From Chryseolinea lacunae (GTDB taxonomy: Bacteria; Bacteroidota; Bacteroidia; Cytophagales; Cyclobacteriaceae): 64,000 nucleotides of DNA. Below are positions 42,606 through 51,458 of this stretch, piece by piece (the stretch's first letter is position 1; every line of letters begins with the position of its first letter). The notes beneath the pieces were generated by a model, which saw only the letters and a program-made list of their open reading frames with translations, did no database searches and was not told the DNA's origin. Where the stretch lies: the NCBI RefSeq assembly GCF_016735595.1, contig NZ_JAERRB010000004.1, positions 574,716-638,715 on the forward strand, in the 5' to 3' direction. The position numbers were made by a program, and so were the translations under genes.

Positions 42606-45305
42606 ATGAAAAGGCTTTTGATCGTGATTTTGTGTGCTCTGTCCATGCCTGCCATGGCCTCGCACATTGTGGGTGGCGAGTTTGAGATTAAATATATCTC
42701 GGGCAATTCCTATCGGGTGAACCTGATTGTTTATTTCGATTTGAAAAATGGCCAGGAAGGTGCGCGCGATTTCAACATTACCGCCGCCATCTACCGCAAG
42801 CGCGACAACATGATGATGCGCACGGTAGACTTTAGTGGCTACACCGAATCGCAGGTGCAATACACACAACCCAGTTGCTCCAGCGGCGAAATTCAAACTT
42901 CGCGCCTGCTCTACACCACCAACATTATTCTGCGCGACAGCGAATACAACGACCCCGGTGGATACTACATTAGCTGGGAGCGCTGCTGCCGAAACTATTC
43001 TATTAAAAACATCTATAGCGAAGACCCCGCCTTTAGCCCACGCGCCGCCGGCCAAACCTTCTATCTCGAATTTCCGGCTGTGACCCGCAACGGCAAGCCC
43101 TTTATCAATTCGTCGCCACGCCTCTTCCCACCCCTGAACGACTATGCCTGCCCCGGCCGCCCTTATTATGTTGACTTTGGTGGCATTGACGACGACGGCG
43201 ACTCGCTGGTCTACACCATGGTGACCCCCCTGAGCACGCACTCGCTGGTGGCCTTGCCCCCGCTGGCCTCGGGACCCTATCCTGAAGTGACGTGGCATCC
43301 GCCCTTTAGCCTCACCAACATTTTGGGCGGTGCGCCCGACCTGCGCATTAGCCGCGATGGTTTTCTCACCACCACGCCCACCCTGCAAGGCCTGTTTGTG
43401 TTTGCCGTGAAATGCGAAGAGTTTCGCGACGGCGTGAAGATTGGCGAGCTGCGCCGCGACTTCCAGATGCTGGTGCTGGACCAATGCGCCCACGCCGAAC
43501 CACCCCAGATTATGGGCAAAAAACTGGCCGACGCCGCCTTCACGTTCGACAACACCATGGCCGTGACCTTTGCCAACACCGTGGCCGATGCCGACCGCTG
43601 CATACAAGTGCGTGTCTCTGACCCCGATGCCTCGAACGTGCTCGATAATTTTCAGGAAAACATTCACATCAAAGCCATGACCCTCGGGTTCAAAGCCGAT
43701 GTGACGGGCGTGTTGCCCACCGAAACAACGGCCACCCTGGTGAACGGCAGCACAAAAGACTTTCGCATCTGCTTTCCCGACTGCCCCTATGTGGAAGGGC
43801 CTTTCCTGATTGGCATTGTGGCCTATGACGACGCCTGCAGCCTGCCCCTGACCGACACCCTGAAAGTGATGGTGACCATTGAGCCACCTCCCAACCAGAA
43901 CGCACGCTTCACCACCCCCGACGTGGCCGAAACCGTGAACGAAGGCGATGTGCGCACCTGGCCCATTCGCGGCGTGGACGACGACGGCGACAACCTGATT
44001 GTGGGCGTGATCCTGGACGGCTTTAGCATGGCCGACGTGGGCATGGAACTGATCCAGATAAAAAACGAAGCCGGCCTCTATGAAGCACAACTGAAGTGGG
44101 ACACACACTGCGACGTGTATGACTTTACCAAACGCACACAATTCAAAATAAAGATCCTGCTCGACGATGTGGACTATTGCAACTTTGCCCACCCCGACAT
44201 TATGGAGTTTAACCTGAAGGTGAAACTGCCCGGCAACCTTGACCCCATCATAGACTCTGACCTCACCGCCGACCCGGCCGAGCGACGCGTGCTGGGCCTG
44301 ACGCGCAAAGTGAACGAACCCCTCACCTTCAACGTGTTTGGCAAAGACGGCGACAACGACCTGATTGTGCTGAGCGGCAACGGCGTGGGCTTCGACATTA
44401 AAGACTACAACATTTCATTCCCCGGCAGCCAGGGCAACGGCAACATACAATCGCTTTTTGCCTGGAACATTTTCTGCGACAAACTTGACCTGGAAGCCAA
44501 AGACGAATTTCTGTTTGAGTTTGTGGTGGTGGACAACGCCAACAAATGCCGCTTCTACAAAGCCGACACCCTGAACGTGAGCGTGACCCTTTTGCCACCT
44601 GACAACACCGGGCCCCAACTGCAAATTACCAACCTGAACAAACAGGTGCAGCTGCTGAACAACAGCATGGCGGTTGAGTTAGGTCAGCCCATAGCGCTGG
44701 CGTTGGTGGGCAACGACCCCGACGTGACACCCCAACCCGACCTGGTGAAAGTGGACCTGATTGGCGCCGAAGGCACCGTGGCCCCCTCGGGCTACACCTT
44801 TGCCAAAGGCGAAGGCCGCGGCACGGCCGAAGCCACCTTTGCCTGGAACCCCGTGTGCGACATTTTTGTGGACGACGTTTACCAAAACGACTACACCTTT
44901 ACCTTTAACGTGACCGACGACCGCTGCTTCAACGCCAAGGGCGACACCGTGGCCGTGAACATCACCATTAAAGACATTGACCACGAGAACCGCGACTTTT
45001 TGCCGCCCAACTTTGTGACCCCCAACGGCGACAACTATAACGACTTTTTTGCCATGGTGAAAGTTGATGAAGCCACGGGCCAGCTGGTGAGCATTTTGCC
45101 GCGCGACAATTGTGTGGGCGTGTTTGAGGGCATTGTGATCTACAACCGCTGGGGCAAGCAGGTGTTTCAAAGCAACGCCCGCGACTTCAGGTGGTATGCC
45201 GACCACGAAGCCTCGGGCGTGTATTATTATCTACTGAAATATTCGAACAAAGAATATAAGGGTCTCATTACCCTCTCGTTCTATGACCTACAGTCGAACC
45301 GGTAG
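42606..45305 (+). CDS. T9SS-exported protein with a gliding-type (type B sorting) C-terminal domain
   Basis: 899 aa from the ATG at 42606, preceded by GGAGG and giving a signal peptide (MKRLLIVILCALSMPAMAS). The C-terminal 90 residues (LPPNFVTPNGDNYNDFF, IYNRWGKQVFQS, SGVYYYLLKYS) are the CHU_C-type sorting signal of the type IX secretion system. Between lie about four beta-rich segments of 100-130 residues, each with DDDGD-type calcium-like loops (GGIDDDGDSL, RGVDDDGDNLIV, FGKDGDNDLIV), resembling cadherin-like or PKD repeats. It is a surface or secreted protein. Its 3' end overlaps the convergent TPR-SH3 gene by 18 bases. The precise ligand is unknown. Confidence 0.85.
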   Translation: MKRLLIVILCALSMPAMASHIVGGEFEIKYISGNSYRVNLIVYFDLKNGQEGARDFNITAAIYRKRDNMMMRTVDFSGYTESQVQYTQPSCSSGEIQTSRLLYTTNIILRDSEYNDPGGYYISWERCCRNYSIKNIYSEDPAFSPRAAGQTFYLEFPAVTRNGKPFINSSPRLFPPLNDYACPGRPYYVDFGGIDDDGDSLVYTMVTPLSTHSLVALPPLASGPYPEVTWHPPFSLTNILGGAPDLRISRDGFLTTTPTLQGLFVFAVKCEEFRDGVKIGELRRDFQMLVLDQCAHAEPPQIMGKKLADAAFTFDNTMAVTFANTVADADRCIQVRVSDPDASNVLDNFQENIHIKAMTLGFKADVTGVLPTETTATLVNGSTKDFRICFPDCPYVEGPFLIGIVAYDDACSLPLTDTLKVMVTIEPPPNQNARFTTPDVAETVNEGDVRTWPIRGVDDDGDNLIVGVILDGFSMADVGMELIQIKNEAGLYEAQLKWDTHCDVYDFTKRTQFKIKILLDDVDYCNFAHPDIMEFNLKVKLPGNLDPIIDSDLTADPAERRVLGLTRKVNEPLTFNVFGKDGDNDLIVLSGNGVGFDIKDYNISFPGSQGNGNIQSLFAWNIFCDKLDLEAKDEFLFEFVVVDNANKCRFYKADTLNVSVTLLPPDNTGPQLQITNLNKQVQLLNNSMAVELGQPIALALVGNDPDVTPQPDLVKVDLIGAEGTVAPSGYTFAKGEGRGTAEATFAWNPVCDIFVDDVYQNDYTFTFNVTDDRCFNAKGDTVAVNITIKDIDHENRDFLPPNFVTPNGDNYNDFFAMVKVDEATGQLVSILPRDNCVGVFEGIVIYNRWGKQVFQSNARDFRWYADHEASGVYYYLLKYSNKEYKGLITLSFYDLQSNR

Positions 45306-46022
45306 CAAGTTGGTGTCGCGGATGTAGGCTGTTTGGCCATTCCATAAAATTTCGATCCACACATCGCGGTGCCCCACAATCTGCACGCGATGGCCTTCGT
45401 CTACAACGGAGATGACAGACGCACCCGGGCTGGGGCCGTCCATGAGAAACGCGTTGCCGTTGCCAATGATGCCCGTGTCGGTTTTTTCGCCAAAATTGAT
45501 GTGCACCACCAAGCCCACCAGCACCAACGCGCACGCCAGGCCCGGCGCCAGGCCGCGGCCACCGCGCCGTTTAGAAAACACGGTGAGGCCCACCAGAAAG
45601 AGCGCCACCACCGCCAGCCCTGCCGACAGCGGCTGGTGATAGTTGTGATAGAAGGAGAGGGCCAGGTCTTTGTCGGTTTGGCTATAGCCTTCGAGGTTGT
45701 GTTTGGTGGCCAGCTCTTCCATTTTGTCGAGCACCTGCTCGTCGTCTGTGGCCAGGTTGTAGAGGTTCAGATAGTAGAGGGCGGGGCCCACGCGGTTTAG
45801 GCCTTCCTGGATGTAGGCCATTTTGAGCAACATGGCCGGGCTGTATTCGTGCTGGTTCAGGATGGCCTGATAGTGCTCGAGCGACTGCACATAGCGTTTT
45901 TTGCCATAGAGCGAATCGGCCTGGGCCAGCCTGAAGGCGCCCACCTGGGCGCTGGCGGCCTGCAGCCCCGAAAAAAAACTTAGTGCAAGAATGATGAGAT
46001 TTTTTAGAACGCGTCTTTGCAT
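45288..46022 (-). CDS. TPR and SH3-domain membrane protein (BatE-like)
   Basis: 244 aa. A signal-type N-terminus (NLIILALSFFSGLQAASAQ) is followed by two TPR-like helices pairs (RLAQADSLYGKKRYVQSLEH, MLLKMAYIQEGLNRVGPALY), two membrane helices (LSAGLAVVALFLVGLTVF; PGLACALVLVGLVVHI) and a bacterial SH3 domain (GASVISVVDEGHRVQIVGHR, TAYIRDTNLLPV). This is the BatE-like architecture found in aerotolerance operons, though no other bat gene is adjacent here. The topology puts the SH3 domain in the periplasm. It is a single gene. Confidence 0.75.
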   Translation of the reverse strand: MQRRVLKNLIILALSFFSGLQAASAQVGAFRLAQADSLYGKKRYVQSLEHYQAILNQHEYSPAMLLKMAYIQEGLNRVGPALYYLNLYNLATDDEQVLDKMEELATKHNLEGYSQTDKDLALSFYHNYHQPLSAGLAVVALFLVGLTVFSKRRGGRGLAPGLACALVLVGLVVHINFGEKTDTGIIGNGNAFLMDGPSPGASVISVVDEGHRVQIVGHRDVWIEILWNGQTAYIRDTNLLPVRL

Positions 46023-46115
46023 ATTTTTTTTATCCTGTTACCTTTGCGTCCTCAATTACGGAAAAGGCCTCTAAACAGGCAAGGAAGTAGGCGAAACCAA
46101 CACGTTGTTTATCAC

Positions 46116-46188
46116 GATTCCGTAGCTCAGCTGGTAGAGCAATACACTTTTAATGTATGGGTCCTGGGTTCGAATCCCAGCGGGATCA
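46116..46188 (+). tRNA. tRNA-Lys (anticodon TTT)
   Basis: 73 bases with acceptor GATTCCG/CGGGATC, D arm GCTC...GAGC, anticodon stem ATACA/TGTAT with loop CTTTTAA, and T arm CTGGG-TTCGAAT-CCCAG. It marks the left end of the island: the next gene on the same strand is a tyrosine integrase, and composition changes here. tRNA 3' ends are frequent integration sites, so this is the probable attB. Confidence 0.95.
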
Positions 46189-46298
46189 CTTAGCAAGTAA
46201 TCGAAGATCATCAAACCCCCACAAACGAAATGTTTTGGGGGTTTTTCTTTTATAAACCTACCCAAAATGTTCATCTAATATCAATGCTGTGGTGGGAG

Positions 46299-46339
46299 AT
46301 TCGGTGCGTCATTGAAAGCAAAAAAATGACGCACCGAAT
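46299..46339. repeat. Perfect 15-bp inverted repeat upstream of the integrase
   Basis: ATTCGGTGCGTCATT at 46299-46313 and AATGACGCACCGAAT at 46325-46339 are exact reverse complements with an 11-base spacer. GCGTCATT recurs once more at 46431-46438, just before the integrase start. Such sites between a tRNA and an integrase are candidates for recombinase arm or excisionase binding. Confidence 0.7.
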
Positions 46340-46359
46340 TAGCTGTAACACACAGAAAT

Positions 46360-46388
46360 TCAAGATGTTCAAAGACAAAACATCTTGA
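46360..46388. repeat. Perfect 10-bp inverted repeat upstream of the integrase
   Basis: TCAAGATGTT at 46360-46369 and AACATCTTGA at 46379-46388 are exact reverse complements with a 9-base spacer. It lies 20 bases after the first inverted repeat and 52 bases before the integrase start, and is unrelated to it in sequence. It may be an operator for the integrase gene. Confidence 0.6.
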
Positions 46389-46440
46389 CCAATACTAGTG
46401 GCAAACTGTAAATTCTAACTTTTAACAGCGCGTCATTAAG

Positions 46441-47670
46441 ATGAAAAAAACATTCAATCAGCTTTTCTTTTTAAAAAAATCAAAAAGCACAACACTACAC
46501 CCAACCGTTTACTTGCGAGTAACAATCGATGGGGTGAGAACAGAGATTTCCATACAGCGCCAGTGTGCGGCTGAAAAGTGGAATGCACACGCTGGAAGAG
46601 TAAATGGGAAAAGCCCAGAGGCAAAAGAGTTTAATCTATTTCTGGAAGCAATTGAATTTCGAATCTATGGAATTCAGAGAGAGCTTATTGCGTGTGGCGT
46701 AGAGGTTACCGGTGCGACCATTAAAGCCAAATACTTAGGAATTGAAAATGAAAAGCCTAGAATGCTGATAGAGATTTATGACGAGCATAATAAGCAGTTT
46801 CGTCAGCTTGTCGGGAAACATTTTTCGCTCGGCACCTATAAACGCTTTCAAGTGTGTAGAAAATCTCTACATGAGTTTTTACAATGGAAGTTCGGCGAGG
46901 ATGATATTAATATTGCTCGGCTGAATTTTGAATTTATTAATGATTATGACTTCTATTTAAAGTCGGTAAAAAATTGCGCTCATAATACTGCGATGGGGTA
47001 TGTTAAAAAGTTAAAGAAGATTGTTCGTCAATGTGTTGCAAAAGACTGGCTGGAAAAAGATCCCTTCATGGTCTATAAAATTTCACTGCATGAAACCCAT
47101 CGAACTATTCTCACGGAGAGCGAATTGAAGATCGTATCCGAAAAAACATTTTTAAATAATCGACTGAAGCAGGTTCGAGATATTTTCTTGTTTAGTTGCT
47201 ACACCGGGCTTTCTTACAGCGATGTCGCAAAGTTAACGGCAGACGACATTGCGACTGGTATTGATGGGGAAAAATGGATATTTACCACAAGAACAAAAAC
47301 GGATACCGCGTCTCGTATTCCCCTACTTCCACAAGCTCTCGCGACGATTGCGATTTATAAAGAGAGCCAGGAAGCGCTGGGATCAAACAAGCTCTTGCCT
47401 GTGATTAGCAACCAAAGGCTTAATTCGTACTTGAAGGAATTGGCAGATGTATGTGGGATTCAAAAAGAACTAACCTTTCACTGTGCCCGGCATACTTTTG
47501 CGACGACCGTTACACTTACTAACGGTGTACCTATGGAAACAGTTAGCAAAATGCTAGGACATAAGAATATTCGTACCACACAACACTATGCTAAGATTGT
47601 CGATCGTAAGGTTAGCAATGACATGCTGTTGTTGAAGCAAAAGTTTGTCGCTAATAAAGAAGCTCAATAA
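46441..47670 (+). CDS. Tyrosine recombinase / integrase (Bacteroidota type)
   Basis: 409 aa. An N-terminal arm-binding domain (about 1-100), a SAM-like core-binding domain (about 110-200: [20 protein letters not shown]) and a C-terminal catalytic domain. Catalytic residues: [13 protein letters not shown] (His-x-x-Arg-His), a His/Lys in [12 protein letters not shown] and the tyrosine nucleophile there. The first catalytic arginine is replaced by Ser in [11 protein letters not shown], as in IntDOT-like Bacteroides integrases, so it is probably active. It follows tRNA-Lys by 252 bases on the same strand and would insert and excise this island. Confidence 0.92.
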   Translation: MKKTFNQLFFLKKSKSTTLHPTVYLRVTIDGVRTEISIQRQCAAEKWNAHAGRVNGKSPEAKEFNLFLEAIEFRIYGIQRELIACGVEVTGATIKAKYLGIENEKPRMLIEIYDEHNKQFRQLVGKHFSLGTYKRFQVCRKSLHEFLQWKFGEDDINIARLNFEFINDYDFYLKSVKNCAHNTAMGYVKKLKKIVRQCVAKDWLEKDPFMVYKISLHETHRTILTESELKIVSEKTFLNNRLKQVRDIFLFSCYTGLSYSDVAKLTADDIATGIDGEKWIFTTRTKTDTASRIPLLPQALATIAIYKESQEALGSNKLLPVISNQRLNSYLKELADVCGIQKELTFHCARHTFATTVTLTNGVPMETVSKMLGHKNIRTTQHYAKIVDRKVSNDMLLLKQKFVANKEAQ

Positions 47671-47766
47671 GGGACTCGAAATGAAGCAGGACGGATGGTT
47701 CATAACTATTCAAATGCCAATTCTCGGTCAAAAACTGTCGCTACGAAGCTAGGTCAGATTGATTAG

Positions 47767-48006
47767 CTTAAAAAGTCATCGATTTCGAATGAGAATTCAA
47801 CTAAGCCTCCTTTCAGAACCAATAGAAATTTGGACGCTAGTCCAAAGCCCAAAGACCTTCCTAACGCAAGGAACCCAAGCGTAGCAGATTCGCTGGCCGG
47901 CATTATTGGTGGCTTAATCAGCCCTCATCTTGAGCATGACCAATCACCAGAAGCATCGCTAAGATTGACACAGAAGCGGAAACGTAGAAAAGGCTTCGGG
48001 CGGTAA
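47767..48006 (+). pseudogene. Possible relaxase C-terminal relic
   Basis: A 79-codon open stretch without a start codon. Its C-terminal part (SVADSLAGIIGGLISPHLEH, QKRKRRKGFGR) has a proline/serine-rich then glycine and basic composition like the tail of Bacteroidota mobilisation relaxases. It lacks every catalytic motif. Confidence is low. The rest of 47671-48308 shows no gene I can support. Confidence 0.3.
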
Positions 48007-48308
48007 ATTCACACTCGAAGATTTTATTGATTGGGTCCAAATCGTTGAAGAATTTAATTCTGTCACAAAGATGCTTCGGGCAGCGGATGCATCGAGCAGT
48101 CAAAAGCTTCCGGCATAAAATTCAGGGAGCCTTTGGCCTTGTGTCCTTTTCAAATAGGCGTAACTCGGCACGCTGTCAAAAATAATCTGTGCGCCTATAT
48201 AGCATTAAATAAGGCTAGACTTGGCGATTGGAACGTGTTACTACCGTACTTAATGATCAGATCGCTACGGCGCCCGGGGACGCCTGAAGCCTACGTTGTC
48301 CGGGCCAT

Positions 48309-48857
48309 GTGTCGTGGTGCATCATTAAGCTCGGTGATGGACTGAGCTTTGAGATACTAAAAACAATAAAGCTAACCACCCCAGTGATTAGCTGCACAGC
48401 CTATGACGAGTATGCTCTCACAGCGTTTAGTGCCAATGGAATAGATTATCTGCTAAAGCCATTCACGCTGGCCACCGTAATTGTCGCCCTGGAAGAATTC
48501 AAATGACTTACGCAGTCCAATGGGAGCAAACTGACGCTTCACTGGAGACGATCATGAACCTGTTTGACAAGCAAAATGAGTGAAACGGCGAGCTCAAGCC
48601 TGGTGCCATACAAAGACAAAATCATTCCGGTAAAACTCCAGGACACGGCGGTGTTCTACCTGGAGAATGACCTGGTGCACCTGATCTCCTTCAATGAGAA
48701 GGAATACTTTCCGGGAAAGAATCTGGAAGAACTTGAAAAGATCGGAGGCAAGGACTTCTACCGTGCCGACCGACAATTTCTAATGAACAGAAACGCCGTG
48801 AGGGATGTCTCCAATCAATTAGGAAAAAAGCTGTGGGTGAATGTCTCTGTCCCGTAA
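48309..48857 (+). pseudogene. Broken LytTR-family response regulator
   Basis: Two short frames carry the parts of one regulator. 48309-48506 has a receiver fragment (LGDGLSFEILKTIKLTTPVI, ISCTAYDEYALTAFSANGID, DYLLKPF). 48564-48857 has the LytTR domain (YKDKIIPVKLQDTAVFYLEN, FYRADRQFLMNRNAVRDVSN). The phosphoacceptor part is lost and frames do not join. It is a relic, probably brought with the island, and most similar in type to the LytTR regulator at 28825. Confidence 0.65.
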
Positions 48858-48884
48858 ATGAAAGTATCATATCAGCAGGGAAAA

Positions 48885-49685
48885 CTAATGGGATTCAAAG
48901 AACGAAATGATTTCTGAAGCCTTGTCCGGATGCTTTTTTATGAGGCTGTCACGTAAGAGATGAAAGGTCTTGTATAGCTCTTTCTCGACATCCTTCAAGG
49001 ATCTTGAGGATTCCTCATCACAAAATGTGATCATCTTATTGATTATGGTATCGTTACTTACATCTGCCGATGCATAAACCAAGGAAATATTCGGAGGAAG
49101 AAAGAAGTCCTGATAGATGGGCAGATTCCGGTTGTTATACTTATCGAGTAGTCCAAGATCACTATCGACGACAATTGTGGTTTTTAGGCTTCTGTTTTCC
49201 TCAAACCTATTATAATTCTCTATGAACGTTTTCCAACTCCTGTTTTCGTTCTTCTCGACGTGATGGCTGTCTTGAAAATGAATGTAGTCTTTCACAGTCG
49301 CGTTGATATTAAATGTTCCATTTTCACCGGCCTTTAATTCCAGGCCGGCCACCACTCCAACTGACATGTGGACTTTTCCAATCCGTTTCTCATTTGTGTC
49401 TATCGCAAATATGGCGTCTGTATCTTTGAGAAATGATTGCGGCTCCAGGCTCCCGGAATTACTCTTGTGATATATCTTTTTTAAATTGAAACCCGGCTTA
49501 TTTTTACGTTGATATCCCCTGATCGCGTTTGTTAATATTTCACGGTCATCGGTTTTTAGTACCACCGTTAGGGCGCCATCTATCAATCCAAAGCCGATTT
49601 GTAACGAACTTAGTTCTTCTTTTGTAATTTCATCCAAACGGAACTCAACACCAATAAATCGCTCCTTTATATTTTCTTTCTTCAT
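48885..49685 (-). CDS. Hypothetical island protein, 266 aa
   Basis: 266 aa, no signal peptide or membrane helix, ATG at 49685. I do not recognise a family. Two acidic clusters (FAIDTNEKRIGKVHMSVGVV and TTIVVDSDLGLLDKYN) sit about 110 residues apart on predicted strands, a spacing that could fit an RNase H-like fold, but this is only a suggestion. The C-terminal 50 residues are helical and charged. It is the first gene of a minus-strand run in the island, 191 bases from the DUF4238 gene. Confidence 0.5.
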   Translation of the reverse strand: MKKENIKERFIGVEFRLDEITKEELSSLQIGFGLIDGALTVVLKTDDREILTNAIRGYQRKNKPGFNLKKIYHKSNSGSLEPQSFLKDTDAIFAIDTNEKRIGKVHMSVGVVAGLELKAGENGTFNINATVKDYIHFQDSHHVEKNENRSWKTFIENYNRFEENRSLKTTIVVDSDLGLLDKYNNRNLPIYQDFFLPPNISLVYASADVSNDTIINKMITFCDEESSRSLKDVEKELYKTFHLLRDSLIKKHPDKASEIISFFESH

Positions 49686-49876
49686 ACTTCAAATGAAATT
49701 TCCTTCCCATACCTTCAATCTGTTTAGAAAAATCCTATGCCAACTCAATATATAGGATTTTGCTCATTTCTATAATTGATTTATCCGCAACAAATGGAAC
49801 GTTTTCAAAATGGGGACGCCCAGGCTATAAGTCTCTAGGAAGTTAGCGGGGCGACCGTTTCGAAGACAATAAACAT

Positions 49877-50689
49877 CTAGGGCATTAGCATATCAAATGC
49901 CAGATCAAAGTTGCCTGTCGATGAAAAGATGAAGCGATCGGATCTACTAACTTGAAGGGAGTTATAGTAATCAAGGTGGGCATCAGGAACATTGTAGGTT
50001 CCTTTCAGGTCTTTATAAACACGTTCACAAAGAACGGCTAAGATTAATGAATCTGTTAATGGTAAATAAATTTCAATCCCATCACAGTTAATACCTAGTG
50101 TGCCTCTGATTCCAGGAGGATTTTTGTGATTACTGAACACCACAGGATTGTCTGAGAGAAAGAAATTCCTTTTGCAAACGTGGAGTACCCAGTTTTTCCG
50201 CTTTAACAGATCGGCATATTCTGGCGCATCGTAAATCTGATCTAGCCAGAGTTCCTTAGTGTCCGCTGGCGGGACAAAAATATTTGCTTTATCTCGGAGT
50301 TGTTGAGCAACCTCATTGGTAAGACGCTGAATATTGTTCATTCTCTCCTTAGTCCGACACATCTGAAGTGCAAGAAACATTGCTAATAATTCTCTTTCGC
50401 TGGACGACAAAATATTCAGGTCCCTATGTGTTGCCAACTCGCGGACTAGGGGAGATACACTATTCTCAATCAGGCCGAGTTGATATTCAAGGCTTTCTTT
50501 TACGCTGTCGACTTCTTTATCATAAAAATAATCGGCACTTGCAACGGACTTTATAGGCTTCTCCTCCACCGCTTTCCAGCCTTTAGCATGTGCCTCTTTA
50601 TCAAAAGTCCAGACGTGTGTTTCGTTGCTTGTGAAGTTTTTTAAAAGAAACTTAGGTACGTAGTGTTGGTTTTTAACGGGATGCAACAT
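49877..50689 (-). CDS. DUF4238-family protein
   Basis: 270 aa. The opening PVKNQHYVPKFLLKNFTSN is the hallmark of DUF4238 (HYVP-FLRNF). Later parts fit too: YFYDKEVDSVKESLEYQLG, SSSERELLAMFLALQMCRTK, ILAVLCERVYKDL. The family is often found on islands and prophages near defence genes and has no established function. It begins 37 bases after the downstream end of the KAP gene group on the same strand, so co-transcription is possible. Confidence 0.82.
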   Translation of the reverse strand: MLHPVKNQHYVPKFLLKNFTSNETHVWTFDKEAHAKGWKAVEEKPIKSVASADYFYDKEVDSVKESLEYQLGLIENSVSPLVRELATHRDLNILSSSERELLAMFLALQMCRTKERMNNIQRLTNEVAQQLRDKANIFVPPADTKELWLDQIYDAPEYADLLKRKNWVLHVCKRNFFLSDNPVVFSNHKNPPGIRGTLGINCDGIEIYLPLTDSLILAVLCERVYKDLKGTYNVPDAHLDYYNSLQVSRSDRFIFSSTGNFDLAFDMLMP

Positions 50690-50726
50690 GCGTTTCCATA
50701 TTTAGCACTGAATGGTCTTTTTGATC

Positions 50727-51458
50727 TTATGCCTTTCCAGTTCGTATGTGTATTGGAATTTCTTTAAAATCAAATGGGACATAAACTGCGAAGTCCTTTG
50801 CTTCAAATACAGCAAAGAATTCCTTGAACTCTCGTAGATAACTCCATTTGGTTTCATCACTTTCGTAAAGAATTTCCTTAAATCGTGGCCAGGTGTCATA
50901 CAAGGTTAGAGCAAATTGACTAACAGAAAAAGACTCTTTCTTAAATATTTCTGGGTGGATCATCTCTAAAAGAAATTGGTTAAGATCATTTGATACGACT
51001 TCGGCCATAACGAGTTTAGCATCTTCAATGATTTCTTCCGTACGTGTGAAAGTGCTATTTCCCATATCTACCCTATGCGTTCTTTTGCAACTATGAAACA
51101 GCATCCAAGTATTTTCGTCCAATTTCTTATTCGCAGCATATTTTCTGAAATAGCTTAATACCATGTTATCAAATTCCTGCCTCGGGAGGCCAAAATCATC
51201 CATCATGTGATTACTAATAAGGGAAGCGATTTCAGATTCAAATCGATATGGACTTTCTGCATTTGTAAACAATTCTCTTACAAATTTTTGATAATCTGCT
51301 TTTCTTTTCGGATAGAATTTATTTTCGATATTGCTGTCGTAGTTATTTAGCTTGTCTAGTAAGTCATCTCCACTATATCCGATGACGCTTGTAAGAGCGA
51401 AATTGTTGTTGACTTTTTCCGTTTGCCAAATGGAAAATTGCCCTGATGATTTTTTCAA
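50727..51458 (-). CDS. Downstream part of a split KAP-family NTPase gene, or separate 243-aa protein
   Basis: 243 aa. The only start in this frame for a long way is TTG at 51458, inside the KAP gene, with no ribosome site; the frame overlaps the KAP stop by 86 bases. The segment GYSGDDLLDKLNNYDSNIEN reads like a continuation of a C-terminal helical domain. The simplest explanation is a single-base difference in 51375-51430 splitting one gene of about 880 codons. The alternative is a separate translated protein. No family is recognised. Confidence 0.5.
   Translation of the reverse strand: MKKSSGQFSIWQTEKVNNNFALTSVIGYSGDDLLDKLNNYDSNIENKFYPKRKADYQKFVRELFTNAESPYRFESEIASLISNHMMDDFGLPRQEFDNMVLSYFRKYAANKKLDENTWMLFHSCKRTHRVDMGNSTFTRTEEIIEDAKLVMAEVVSNDLNQFLLEMIHPEIFKKESFSVSQFALTLYDTWPRFKEILYESDETKWSYLREFKEFFAVFEAKDFAVYVPFDFKEIPIHIRTGKA

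Noticed and set aside
42585..44192. 535-codon minus-strand frame
   Set aside because: Antisense of the T9SS-exported gene; His/Val/Gly repeats reflect its codon bias.
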